Origin: Chrysopilus asiliformis | Taxonomy: Eukaryota; Arthropoda; Insecta; Diptera; Rhagionidae | Direction of reading: 5' to 3' | Length of the DNA stretch: 64,000 bases | Assembly: GCA_964034945.1 (NCBI GenBank) | Contig: OZ035963.1 | Span: 66,050,682 to 66,114,681 of the forward strand | Part shown: one piece after another, positions 37,155-49,780 of the stretch | Layout: each line of letters starts with the position of its first letter | Position numbering within the stretch: the first letter of the stretch is position 1 | Translations under genes and position numbers: made by a program | The notes under the pieces: model-generated | Database searches by the model: none | The model's input: the letters and a program-made list of their open reading frames with translations, nothing else | What the model was told of the DNA's origin: nothing

Positions 37155-37316
37155 ATGGGCCCAGATGACATTCGATGGGGTCAGATAGTTCCATTCGACG
37201 AAATGCTCAGTCAGGTGTCAAATGTTGATGTCCGGCCTAGAGATTTTCGGAGAATTTTTCGGTTGATGTCAGTTTTGAGGATTTTGCAACAATTCGATTG
37301 GGTCAGTTACAAGTGA
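37155..37316 (+). CDS. Small ORF (53 aa) behind a possible splice acceptor, unidentified
   Basis: Frame MGPDDIRWGQIVPFDEML then VRPRDFRRIFRLMSVLRI, ending TGA at 37314-37316. It follows a pyrimidine-rich 'ccaattaaacaatttcag' that could be a 3' splice site. Codons are clearly less AT-biased than the flanks and the peptide is charged and balanced. It may be an exon of an unseen gene or a decayed coding segment. The family is not recognised. Confidence 0.25.
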   Translation: MGPDDIRWGQIVPFDEMLSQVSNVDVRPRDFRRIFRLMSVLRILQQFDWVSYK

Positions 37317-38737
37317 AAGCTTCACACGCTTCGAGGTACAAAATATCCGCATCGAAAAACCCATATATTACGGCAATTTACATTGAAAGGAGTAAAATTT
37401 TATTCATATGAAGTGATTTGTTGTTTTTTTTCGAATTTATTCTCGGTAAATGCCAATACGAAAACAGGTGCGATGTGTTTATATTTTAAATTATTTTAAT
37501 TTATTCGTTAGAAAATCTGAATAAGGTATTTAAGCGCAAATAATTTTTAAAAAGCTTTAGGTAGAAATAAATGATTTTCTAAATTTACTAAAGGAAAATA
37601 AAAGTATGTAGATTTTTTTTATTAATTAAATTTAACAAACATTATAAGTTTTAACAACTTTTTGTTATCAAAAAATTGTAGCCTTGATCCAAAACATGAA
37701 CAAAATTAAACTTTTTCAAAAAACTTTTTTGCCACGAAAAAAATTTGATTTTTTTAAAGTTTTTTTTTAAATGATACCCCAAATGTTTCTAAAAATCAAT
37801 GAAACTTCCATGCAACGAAAAAAAATCGTGATATAAGGGGAAATTTCGTTGTGTAGTGAATAAAACAAAAATAACGTAATTCATGTATAAAAATTATAAA
37901 ATTCTAATTTTTTCCCGGCTCCATTTTGATGAAATTTGAGTGCGGCAACATAGCAAAACCGTAACGATTCGTATTCTCTCTTCTTTTTAATAATACTAGA
38001 ATTTGGACCCGGATCCGCCCGGCTACAAGCGTGAATAGAACAAAACCTAGGAAAATAAAATTTAGTTGGTTATAAATTAGATAGCCCGCGTGATTTTCAT
38101 TAAAGTTTTTTCATTTCGGAAAAAGGATTTCAAAAATTAACACAAAGATCCAGCATTCGCTTTCGGATTCACGCCCTCCCCTTACTTTTTCCACCTCTCA
38201 GTCTACTTTTAAATGGGAATATACTAGAGTGAACCCTGAGGAACATCTGTCCTGAATGCGGTAGTGATCTCGCGACAAAAAAATATATTTTTATTTCTTA
38301 AAAACCTTTTAATAAGAGTAATTAAAAAATCGGTTTTTTTTCAGATTAAAATTTTAGTGTTGAATTTTATTTCTAAATGTTTTTTTGTGCAACAAAAAAT
38401 CATTATAGCTTTAGACTTTTTTTTAGAATCGTAAAAGTCATTAAGAATAAAATAATTTTCAAATTTTATTTTAAACCTCATTAGTGAAATTAACAGTTTT
38501 TTGGAATTACGAATAATGCTCCAAAAAAATAAAATAGAAAAACCCATTAAACGCATATTAATTGAGTATTTAGAAAAGGGTCGAAAAAAGGTCCTCGACC
38601 GTCTCGAATACAAACCTTTTTTTATGATAATGCGCTTATAAAAAACAAATATTGAAATTGTATTTTAATATTTTTACCTTTGGCTGTCAATATGTAGAAT
38701 AATAATTTTTCAATTTCGATTTTCCTCTTTTTCCAGA
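37317..38737. other. AT-rich intergenic DNA upstream of the UGT gene
   Basis: Includes a Helitron-type fragment near 38165-38215 ('cacgccctccccttact'). No TATA box can be tied to the UGT start. Confidence 0.4.
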
Positions 38738-41700
38738 ATGAAGATAACGTTGATTTTCGCATTACTGGTGATGAGCACAAGTTCATCATGGTCGGCTGAT
38801 ATTTTAATGGTGACAATGGGAGGGACAAAATCACATAAAATTCCATTCTGGGAGTTGGCGAAAGGATTAATTGCCAGGTAATTTTATCCTCATGTATTTT
38901 TTGTGTTATTCTTTTTAAATTTTGTCTGCGCAATTACTGAAAAACATCAAGAATAAATAAATTAAATAATGGCATCTGTAAAGAAAATAAATACTGTTTT
39001 TTTCGGTGTTGCTTAAAATTAATCATTTATCGTCTTAATAAAAAAGTTATTTACTTAATTATAGACGTTAATTTATCACAATTTATTTTATTTATTTCTA
39101 AAGTTTTTATTATTTATTTCTAAAGTGAGCATAAAATGTCATACGGATAACTATTTAGAAAAACAAAGTTTATGTGGCACGTAATTTTATTGTTAATTTT
39201 CTTCGTTTTCGTTTGAATTGATGCTCATCAATTAGACTATTTTACAACCAAACGTGGATTAATCACTGGTAATTGTTATTATAACTTCGTTGACATTTTT
39301 AACCTTTAAACGTGTTCCATTCAACTTTAATTTCAAGGTTCCAGCTAATTTTTCGGTTCCTGAACCTAAAAGCTATTGCTTCCTAATTGTTAGCGATTGT
39401 CAAATGCATATGGTCCATTTTAGTACTTTTTTTTTAAATGTACAGTTCGTTAAATTTACAACGAATTTAAGAAAACTATTTTCTTAGAATTATTCTAATG
39501 AAATTGCATTGTAAATATTTTATTTAAATAATATTAACGTTCAGTTTAACTAAATTTCCATAATAATATAATAATTTAAATTTTTCACAAAGAAATTATA
39601 TATATATACTGTTATATGAAAACTTTGTAATATGAATTAAAATTAATATCAATTGTACGAAGTCGTATTCTTGAAACGTGATAAGATTTTCTTTGAAAGA
39701 GAATAACTTTCAATCTACACATAAAAGATAGGGTAAGGTACGGATAGATGGCCCGGTGGGATAGACGCCCCGAAGCGTGAATCTGTTAAACTAAACAATC
39801 TAGAGCAGATAGAAATTAATGAATATAAAAGCAACACTGCCCATAGTATGTTTCCAAAATTACAAACAAGAACAATGTCCATGAACTTTATGATAACTTT
39901 TTAAAAAATTAAATTGTAGCAACAAATGGCTAAATATGTTTTGTAACTTTGATGTTAGAATTAGTTTTAAGAGTAATTTCAGATATTTTTTCTTTGTTTA
40001 CGTTAAATAAATAGTAATTATGTTATTTTAATAGTTTGTTTGAATATTTGTGAAGTGAGTTTAAAAAAATCGGAAAGGCATCTATCCGTGCAAAGAATGA
40101 TAGTTGCCTCAGTTTTGGGTACGGATAGACGTCCTATTTGGTAATTTGGCCTATTTGGCGATAATTTGCTTTGTTGGTCTTTATCTTTGTTATTTGCACT
40201 AAGGCTATCAATTTTTCCTCGAACGACATTTTTCCAACCTCACTTTATGAACTGTCAACGCAGAATTCTGCGGCAAAGTTAGAAGTTTGCAAACTTTTGC
40301 GTTGCGGTTACGTTGTAGCTGCGTTCTATACGTTCACTGTGCTCACTTCAAACAATTTGTGGGAACCAAACTTTTAAGTGACAGTTTCTGCGCCAGTTTC
40401 GCGTCGGTTTCGCGTTCATTGTGATTTCAGGGTTAAAACAACTTTTCGCGAAACCGCAAAAATGACGAAAGAGTAATAAAAAGGCACCGGATTCTTGTTT
40501 TGTCAACGCTGAGGATCGATGTTGCCAAATGTCAATAAATTACTGTTTTCTTGGTAATTTGTGTTTAAAATTAGGGTAGTAGTGTAGGTTTAGCGCCAAA
40601 ATACTCAAATTACGTTATTATTGTATACATTTTATTGTATGCAGGGGGGGCGCGATGACAATTTTGATTGAAAATTGGGCCGCGAATACTGAAAGGTTGA
40701 GAAACGCTGTCGTAAGGGAATTTGATTAAAAAAAATTAATTTTACGCTCAAATAGAACATTTTATTGACCTCCAGAGACGTACATTTTGTATAAGAAAGT
40801 CATATGCTGTTCACATCAGATATTTTTATTCATTATTATTTCTTATAATATATTCCGAGGTCTCAAATTAAAATTATTTTATATATTTTAGGGGTCATAA
40901 TATCACATTTTTGAATGGTTTTCCAGCTGATTTCTCAATAAACGGTCTACAGGAAGTAACACCAGCAGGTCTTGTAGAATATATTCAAAACTACACAAAT
41001 TGGGATTTGCTTGGTGCTAGGATGTCCGGAAATATGCCGATTTCACTTTGGGATGCACTACGATACACATATCAGGTAAATTTTGAAATTAATTTATTTA
41101 AAATATGAATATGTAAAACATAATGAGTTGGTGTCTGTCTGTCTGTCTGTCTGTTCCTCTTTCACGCAAAAACGGCTGAACCGATTGACTTGAAATTTGG
41201 CATGAGTGTCTGTGGTAGTTCTGGTTCCAACAAAGGCATACGAAAAAGTAGCGCGAGGGGTGGGGGAAGTAAGGGGAGGGGGTGAAGTGATTTCGAAACT
41301 TAGTTTTTGCGCTATGTTACCCTTTCGCGGGGAAACTACCGAGCCGATTGGCCTGAAGTTTAGCTCCAACCGGCAACGACGGGTATGCAAGCTAGTGTAA
41401 AATATGTAAAAAAAAATATAATCATCAATTTAGGTAATTGAATGTTTATTTACAGTGTTACGAACCAACATGTAAATAAATTTTCACATTTTAAACGCAT
41501 TTATGATAATTTTCCCGATTTCGTTCAGGGTAGATAAAATATATGTTTATCTGTGCTAATGAAACTTTCCAATAAAACTGATGTAATATATTTAGATGGG
41601 AAACACAAAAAATCCAATAGAATGCAACAAAATTGTTATTTGATCAAATTCTATAGTGGAATTTGTTTATTCAAGAAGCATTTCATTTCATAATGGATTG

Positions 41701-44700
41701 AACTAGCATGAATTTAAAACACAATTTCATTTTACTTGGTTCTAGACAGATACTGAAGAATCTGTGATAGTAGTAAAGTTTAACTGACCTCCATAAGCAA
41801 ATATTTGACCACCTTTGGTGTCTTTAATGTATTGTTCAAGTTTACATTGACTCGAAATCTTGCAAAAGTTGGTAATATTCGTTTTCATTAAATGAGTTGT
41901 TGCTGAAAAAAAAGTAGTCTTTCAATATTTGATTTCTTACCCAATTTTTTATATTTGAATTCTTATATTTGATTTCTTACCCAATTCTTATTATGAATTT
42001 AAAACCTGTGCTTTTTAGTTAATTTGCTATTTAGAAAATGCGTTTTTTCTTAAGGGAGTCTACCTGTAATCTTTGGAGACATCAACATTTTTTTTTCGAA
42101 AATATTAGAGATATCAAACAGCTCGAGTAATAAAATGCCCTGTAATTAAAGAAGTTCTCCGACACTAGTGTTAAAGTTGCGGAATAGAAATTTTCAACAA
42201 AAGACAGTGAGAAAATGATGATTTTTATAGAGACTTTTTATGTTTCCAGACATAATCCTTTAAAAAAAGGTGGTATGTTATTTTCCACCCTTGGTCAAAT
42301 CTTATTAAATTTTTCTTGTCTCTGATATAATATCCTACAAATTTACACTTGGGTGAATCAATTTAAGAATTCAAGGTTATTCGTCCAGTCACATTTGTTG
42401 TCGTCGTTGAGTAATTCAACATCTGAGAAGAATAAAATTTGATCCCACTTTACCTGTGGATAAGTGGATTCTTATCGAAGGATAACCCTTGGCCATATAT
42501 TTAGAATGGTTTATTGTGTATTTCTCTAAAGTCAATGAAAATAAAAAAAAAACGCAACGAAATAGAATGCTCTTAAAGCATGTGCGGTAATATTTTGAGT
42601 TGTGTAAATCATTTCTATACGGAATCCATTTTTATTTGGAAATAAAAGATTCAAAAGAGCGTAAGCGGGTGATAAAAATGTTTTCATTGCTAGAAAATAT
42701 CACTGTGGGGTGAAGAGAATTCTTCAGATCCTTGAATGATGAATTTCGATAAAAATTCTGTTTAGGGTTATAATAGATGAAGTTTGTGTGAGTTACGTGT
42801 GGGTTCCTCTGACTTATTATAGTATTACATTATTATGTTGAAGATTGTGAAGCATGTATCAAAATGTCTGTCTTTATCAAATCTAATTTTTATTCCACAT
42901 GATTGAAAATCAGAAATCTTATTATCTAAAATTTAAACGTTACGTGAATTTTATTAAATTTAAAACGTGTTTCGAAATGATCACAGTTTTTCAATATTTT
43001 TTGGGACGTAGAGTTTATCATACTAATATATAAAAATGAGTTGGTGTCTGTCTGTCTGTCTGTCTGTTCCTCTTTCACGCAAAAACGGCTGAACCGATTG
43101 ACTTGAAATTTGGCATGAGTGTCTGTGGTAGTTCTGGTTCCAACATAGGCATACGGAAAAGTAGCGCGAGGGGTGGGGGGAGTAAGGAGAGGGGGTAAAG
43201 TGATTTCGAAACTTCGGGGAAACTACTGAACCGATTGGCCTGAAGTTTAACTCTAACATAGATCATAAAAAAAATTGAAAAAACTTAACCCGGCAACGAC
43301 GGGTATGCAAGCTAGTTAATAATAAATTAATTCGATTTTTGTTGCGGTGAAAAATTTAGTACTTTGGAATAGAAATGTAGGGGTTTTTGCTTTGTTTCAA
43401 TGCGAGGTGACTGGTAGAGTAAATAAAGGGAAAATTGTGATAATTTTGTTTCGAAGGTCGGCAACGGATTAATTAATTAATTATTGATTTGCATGCGAAA
43501 AGTAGTTTCGCATCAGGAACAGCCTTCAGAAATGGATAAATCTTATGAATCGAGGTTCCAATGAATACTTTAATGTAATAGATTCTATTACTATCTGGAA
43601 AATTTGTTTTCTAAATCGATCACTAGATTTTTTTTAAACAAAAAAAAACTTTAGAAGTTGCGAAACCAGAAACTCAAAGTGTTCTGCTTTTTGACCTAGT
43701 AACAAGTAATAAATTTGAATATTTTAATTAAATTCTTTATTCAATTGCTTCTAGTTTTAATCCATATTTCGTATGTGATTTGCATTATCGATTCAAACAT
43801 TTCCAATAAATTGCATATTTGTCCATTAAAATTTTCTTAAATCAACACCTTTTCAAATGGAATTATCACATTGAATTTAAAAAAATAAATGTTTTGAACT
43901 TTTTGCATTCAACTCATAGCTAGGTCATTGAATTCACATATGACTAATTAAAAATTCTAGTTCAAAATCGTCGTAAAAATATTCTGAAGTGCGTCTTACA
44001 AGAAGCATTAGAAAAAAATTATCTCTAAATTGTAAGTTTTAGTAGTAAACATCTTAAATCTGGGACAAAGTCATTAATCTTGACTGCATTACGATTTCCA
44101 GTGACGATGGACAGGTTTAATGTATAGTTAGTACATCAACTGAATGAGTGATCAAATATACTTAGATTGTACTTGGCAAATGGTCATTTTCGTCGCGAAC
44201 TGTAAGATTTTTCTATTTTGATGCTGGATAAATTAGTTCATTATCAACTTGCCAGTCAAATTGTATCATTAACGTTAAGCTATAGCTTTTAATAAGGGGT
44301 CATTCGTTTATAGCTTTGAAAGATTCCAAAAAAGATTTAGAACAAGAAAAAACTTCCATACTATTAGATGAGAACATTGAAAACAGGCAGTCTAAAAACA
44401 ATTTAAATTAATTTTGTAAAGGAATATTTTTGCCTTTAAGAGTTTTTACGTATCTTTAACGGTTCCCGAGATATTTCAAAAAATGTTTTTTTACATATTT
44501 TTACCAAAACTAAATATCATATTATTAAACATTTTAAATTAGAGGTTTAAAAGCTATAAAACAGCTTTTTTGTTGATTTTGCTTCCTTTCAACGAACATC
44601 ATTTATATATTAGTTTACGATTTAGAAAAAGGTCGAACCAAAAGGATAGGAAACTTTCAATTAACACGGAGCAAATAGTACAGAGCAGCTGTCTATGATG

Positions 44701-46511
44701 TCTTTAATTAATTATTTAAATAATAGCTACTAATTTTCATGTTCAACTTAACGTTCTTGGATGTACAGAGAAATGTCTACCCTGCTTAGCATTCTCCCAA
44801 TGCTGTCGATATTTTATATTTCCGAAAATCACGATTTAACTGAAATTCTCCATTAATTTTCTCAATTTTCTTTTTAGTCATGCGATGCAATGTTTGAAGA
44901 CGCTGAAACAAAGGAACTAATGAACCGGAACTTCGATCTCCTGATTCTCGACGGAGCATTCCCAGAATGTGCACTGGGAATGGTGCCAAAGTTTCGAACG
45001 CCATTTATGTATATTAACACAGTGGGATTTTATCATGGCAGCATGTCACTGGCAGGGAATCCAGGACTATTTTCCATTACGCCGGCCTTCTTCAGTTCAT
45101 TCACCGATAATATGAACTTGTTGCAGAGGGCGGCCAACACAGCAATGCACGTGTTCGCAAATACAATTCACGTGGTTGGTTTTATCGCAATTTTTCACAC
45201 TTTTATAAATTTAGTAAAAAAAAATTGTTTTTAAAATTCCAGTTAATGGTGACAATCCTTCAGACTGTTTTGCGGAAGCATTTCGGGGATGATTTGCCAT
45301 TTGCCTACGAAATTTCGAAGAATGTCAGTTTCATTCTTCAAAATGCACATGCCACCGTCTCCTACCCGCGACCCCTCCTTCCAAACATTGCGGAAATCGC
45401 TTGCATCCACTGCAAGCCGGCAATGCCACTCCCAAAGGATCTCGAGGATTTCATCAACAGAGCAGGAGATGCAGGATTTATTTACGTATCGATGGGCTCC
45501 TCGGTGAAAGCAGCAAACATGCCAGAACGACTGCGTCGCCTTCTGGTCCAAACATTCGCCCGACTTCCCTACCAGGTCCTGTGGAAATGGGAAGGCAGTA
45601 CCGCTGGAATGCACGATTTGACCCCCAATGTGAAGTTGAGTCGTTGGCTGCCTCAGCAGGATATTTTGGGACACAGGAAGATGAGAGCTTTTGTGACCCA
45701 TGGAGGTCTTCTCAGCATGTTCGAAACCGTCTACCATGGAGTTCCAATTGTCACGATGCCAGTCTTTTGCGACCATGACTCAAATTCGGCCAAGGCTGAG
45801 GTCGATGGCTATGCTGTTAAATTGTACCTGGAAACTTTGACTGTTGAGAAACTTTATAAGGGAATTCTTAAAGTTATTCATGATCCAAAGTACCGGCAGG
45901 CTGCAAAGTAAGTTCAAGGAGTGATTTATTATTTGAATCTTTGAGAATATTACGATATTTTTTAATAGGAGGCGACAGAGGCTCATCCATGACCAAAGGA
46001 CTACCCCACTGGACACAGCAGTCTATTGGACCGAATATGTTTTAAGGCATAATGGCGCGTATCATCTTCAAACTCCTGGTAGACACTTGAGGTAAACCAT
46101 ATTAAAACTTTTGTACGTGAATGGGCACAAATAATCCTTCCTCCATTCCGAATGGAACCAAAAATGAACTACACCATTGTGTTAAGGATGACGAAAGAAA
46201 ATTTGATTTCGGCATGTCCGTCCGTTTGTCCGATACGTAAATAAATAATAATTAACTTTTGTTTCCCTCAAATTCCACTATGTCACTACGCAAAATACCA
46301 TCACATCACGAAGATTTGATTTTTTAAATACTTTTTCTTTATTATTTATTTTAAAAAAATTTTTCTTCTTTATTTTAGTTTAATGGAATACTACTTGGTT
46401 GATGTGATCGCTCTATATATTGCCGCAGCAGCTTTGGTAATTTACCTGGTGCGAAAATTGACGCGACACGACAAAAACATCTCGACTGCATTGAAGAAAA
46501 AAATTCGCTAG
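38738..46511 (+). CDS. UDP-glycosyltransferase (family GT1), six exons, 513 aa
   Basis: Transfers a sugar from a UDP-sugar to small lipophilic acceptors at the ER membrane, lumenal side. Exons: 38738-38877, 40892-41075, 44878-45174, 45243-45907, 45969-46091, 46379-46511, all GT-AG. Residues 1-20 are a signal peptide. The catalytic His33 lies in KSHKIPFWELAKGL and its partner Asp133 in FDLLILDGAF. The UGT signature is SRWLPQQDILGH then AFVTHGG, with E368 and GVP, ending PVFCDHDSN (342-388). One membrane span lies at about 474-494. The tail ends KKKIR, a dilysine (KKxx) ER-retention motif. The usual DQ of the donor site is DH here; as I recall, that form is found in the conserved insect UGT50 group, so this may be a UGT50-like enzyme. 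The ATG lies one base after a splice-acceptor-like 'tctttttccag', so an upstream noncoding exon is likely. Introns 1 (2.0 kb) and 2 (3.8 kb) are repeat-rich. Confidence 0.94.
39731..40135. repeat. Repeat element in UGT intron 1
   Basis: 'gtacggatagatggc' at the left faces the inverted 'gcatctatccgtgc' near 40078. A direct copy 'gggtacggatagacgtcc' follows near 40117. This suggests a degenerate terminal-inverted-repeat element. The 68-codon ORF just downstream (40171-40377) is not recognised. Confidence 0.4.
41110..41395 (+). mobile_element. Helitron copy in UGT intron 2 (5' end degraded)
   Basis: Has 'aatgagttggtgtctgtctg', 'aaaaacggctgaaccgattg', 'gcgaggggtgggggaagtaa', then 'gagccgattggcctgaag', the terminal hairpin 'ccggcaacgacggg' and 'atgcaagctag' followed by T. 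The TC 5' end is not clearly present, so the left boundary is approximate. Confidence 0.75.
43018..43315 (+). mobile_element. Complete non-autonomous Helitron (298 bp) in UGT intron 2
   Basis: Begins TC (tcatactaatatataaaaat) after A at 43017 and ends with hairpin 'cccggcaacgacggg' plus 'tatgcaagCTAG' before T at 43316. The interior has gtctgtctgtctg, two half-modules with 'gaaccgattg', and 'ggggtggggggagtaagg'. Boundaries match the copy at 8409-8669. Confidence 0.88.
46095..46235 (-). repeat. Fragment of repeat family R1 in UGT intron 5
   Basis: Reverse-complement match to the tail half: 'gaactacaccattgtgttaa', 'gatgacgaaagaaaatttga', 'tttcggcatgtccgtccg'. Confidence 0.55.
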
Positions 46512-47899
46512 AATTGTAAATGATATTAATTTCACAGGGGAATTTTACAATATTTAAATAAATGTAATTTTGAAAAAAAAACAGGTTAAAAAATGTATAA
46601 CACTTATGGCTATTCATTCTTCATTTTATGTAGCATTGTTTGACTTTTAGGTTGCTTTATCCGTTGTTACTGTGGCAGTGTATGACAGTTCTCGGTGACG
46701 AGGGGTTAAATTTATCAAAAAACTACTTGAGCTACAGTAATGAAATTTTACACGCTTGTTTTGTCATTCAACGGGTCAATCCTGTTCATTGCCAAAATAA
46801 CTAGAAGTGGACAAATTTGCGGATTTTTAACCCTTCGTTAAAACCACCACAGTAACGAATGGTTAACTCTAAAAAATATTTTATTATTCTACACGAGAGT
46901 TTTATTTTTACAATTTTTCAAGCTATCAGTCAAACAGAACAAGATAAAATGAAGAGTGAATGCCCGGATTAATTATATTTTAAGTATACAGAGTTTTATT
47001 TATAAAGTGAATTAAATTGTAAAAATGTTGTCTTTGAATGATATTCATGAAGTGTGTTTCGCAATTAAGTTAAAAATTTAACACATATGGCTAAAAAAAA
47101 GAAAAGAATTTTGTAAGATAATAAAAAATTGGATAAATTCTTCACTACCTTATGGAAATATTTTGAGTATCAGAAATTGTATTTAAAAACAATCATAATT
47201 TTTAAATTGAATTTTTTTTTTAGATTTTTATGATGTAAAATTTTGAAAACCAGCATTGACAATATTAAGCGGGCCTAAGATTTGTATGATGTAGTTCTGT
47301 GTATAAGCTTTATAAAAATCCTTGTACATAATTTCGTTTTTTTGTTGTGGTAAAGACGTTTTTAGGTGGGCAACCGAGATTTTTTTTTATTATTTTTATT
47401 TTTAAGAATTTGTTTTAATTTAGGGGTAGTTATTCATAGAATTATATAATATAGAGTCACTAGGCTTAGAGTTTTACCGTTTTAAGCTTTAATTTGTAAC
47501 CGTGGATTTAATTTTTCAGTTGTGATTAAAATTACCATTTTTTTTTGTTTGTTTTTTGTTGAAGCTTTGTAAATAAAAATGTATTTAAATATAATTTATA
47601 ATAAATTATTTACATGTGGTTTTTTTGATTACACAATTTTGAATTCCACAATTTTGGGCCGGATTTAATAACTGTCGAAACTTTGTTTGTGACAAAAAGC
47701 TATTTCCTCGAAGAAAATTTTCCTATAATTATAGGAATAATTCCCTACTTCTAGGGAATCATTGTAGAAGAGTCCACTGTCTCGTATATTCCTATTTGGA
47801 TTTCGTTTTCTATGAAGACACTAACAGCAACTTCAAAAATTTTATTAAGAAATCTTTAAGAACTATGAAATGTTAAAATCACTATAATAATCTTAACTA
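46512..47899. other. AT-rich intergenic DNA between the UGT and Kazal genes
   Basis: The likely UGT poly(A) signal (AATAAA) is near 46557. An imperfect inverted repeat spans 46651-46866 ('ttgttactgtgg' facing 'ccacagtaacgaa'). AATAAA for the first Kazal gene is at 47846-47841 on the - strand. No gene seen. Confidence 0.45.
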
Positions 47900-48307
47900 T
47901 TATCCAATCCATTTTGGGTTAACGCCATAATCCGCTGGAAAGTTGCACAACTTGGTATCGAGTACATCAAACTCTGTGGATTTTTTGTAATTTTATCAAC
48001 ATTTTCTTAGTTACTTGTATATAAAAAGAATCTCACCTGTCCCACTTTGGCATTCAGCATAATTAATATCACAGGAGTCGACAAAGTTCTTAATTTCTCC
48101 ATTCACTCTGGCACAACGGGGTCCATTCCATAACGTGTCCTCGGAACACGCAGAGCGTTCTATGCAAGATTTTTCAGCGGCCGCATAAACAACCGCTAAA
48201 ACATCAAAAGAAATCAAATTTTTGGGTATAGTCTTTTAAAAATTCATTTAATCCATTGTTTAATAGATACCTGCGATAATAACTACTAAAAACACTTTGG
48301 ATGACAT
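47900..48307 (-). CDS. Kazal-like secreted inhibitor A, three exons, 89 aa
   Basis: Exons 48307-48271, 48195-48037, 47973-47900, all GT-AG. The signal peptide is MSSKVFLVVIIAAVVYAAA, split by intron 1 after codon 12. The mature peptide has six cysteines: C-x5-C-x10-C-x13-C-x6-C-x13-C. The core NGPRCARVNGEIKNF and the C4-x6-C5 spacing fit insect (non-classical) Kazal domains, which inhibit serine proteases with a loop just after the second cysteine. Here that loop is C-SEDTLWNGPR-C, three residues longer than canonical, with Glu at the predicted P1 site. The C-terminus is FPADYGVNPKWIG, shared by all three neighbours. The target protease and tissue are unknown. Confidence 0.85.
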
Positions 48308-48353
48308 ATTTCTATAAGATATTCTATATATAATCAAACGAATAGCTAATACA

Positions 48354-48388
48354 ACTGACTGCTTATTAGTTAAACATTAGCTTTTATA
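48354..48388 (-). promoter_or_regulatory. Core promoter of Kazal gene A
   Basis: TATAAAAG at 48388-48381 and an arthropod initiator TCAGT at 48358-48354, 30 bp apart on the - strand. The same pair precedes genes B and C. Confidence 0.75.
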
Positions 48389-48399
48389 GTTTTTGTTGA

Positions 48400-49780
48400 A
48401 AAAACACTCGATTCGCATCTGTGCAAAAACAAAACAATTCTCTCAAGTAAAGAAAAAGATAATTTTAATTGTGACTAGCACACTTATTGATTAACTTTTG
48501 ATTATATTTATAGCACATAGAAACATCAAATAACGTTCCAACAAACTGGTGTTCACTATCGGATTGTTGCGATAATGAATTTAAAAAAAGAATAATAGTT
48601 CTAACAGTTTGAATGTACAACGTATGTTAGCGACACGTGAAGTTTTGTAACATTAAAACCCAAATGGCATTTTTACTAAAATAAACATTTGAAATTAAGT
48701 ATATTTTAATGGAGTTTGAAACAGAGGCTTTTTGACCGGTTTTTTTGAGCCGAACCAAAAACCACTAAACGATTGAAATTTAAAAGAAATTGCAATTTTT
48801 AAAAGCCGCCATTTTGGTTACTTCCCGTTCAATTGATTCCAGAACCAAAAATCTTGCACACAGTCTGCCATACTAGCAGTCGTATAAGAAAGTAAATATA
48901 TGCTGCTTAAAGCTTTCAATATTACTACCTTTAGGTATTTTGCATAACTTTAGGTCTTTTGCTGAAAATTTGTTACTGATACGGAGGCGTTACGAAAAAA
49001 TTGCTTTTTAATTAAATTTCTGCTTCTTTGTGAATTAATCCCATTATAATTCTTGTTGATATACAAAATTTTGTGGGTCAGCCCGACTTAAGCATATGTG
49101 TTAAAAATATGGAACATCGACAAGGCTAAACATATGCGATAAATCCAAAACCAATTTACATTTTTTTAGTTGTAAATTTTCCGATAAAACGTTTATTTTG
49201 CAAAATTTTATGTTGAAATTTAATTAATAAGCAATTTTTTCGTAACTCCTCCATATCAATAACAAAATTAAAATTTTATTTTTTTACCTTCTAAATTGTT
49301 TTGTCAAAATCTTATAATTATTTTGTTATTTTTTCAGTTTTTCAAAACAAAACACAAAATGAGTCCTTTCGACCTACCCCAGCTAGCGGAAAAAGTAAAA
49401 AGAAAACCAAAACACAAAATTTCGATTAACAATTAACCTTTCTGTTCAACACTTTTGCCAAAATATTGTGTAAAATTTTTCCAAAATTTTGGGCCTAATT
49501 CTGTGGACAAAATTTTCATTTTCATTTTGCTTAAAAGCAAGTTTTTGCACTTGCTTCTATTAGATGTGATTTTCACAATTTGAAACTCAAATTTTGGACA
49601 GAAACCAAGAGATTATTGCATAGTATAGCAAAAATTGTCACTGCCGCTGGTTGCGAATTCAACCATTGCCAGTTAATGGGTTAAGAAATCTCTCGGAATA
49701 TATATTGGTTGTAAAAAATTAAATTTGGAAGTCATTTTTTAAAGTAATTATTAAACAAAATAAGCTTTACAAATTATTTC
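48400..49780. other. AT-rich DNA between Kazal genes A and B
   Basis: No gene or definable repeat seen. Confidence 0.4.

Noticed and set aside
45243..45776. 177-codon - strand ORF over the UGT
   Set aside because: Antisense shadow of UGT exon 4. The + strand frame holds the UGT signature and correct splice sites.
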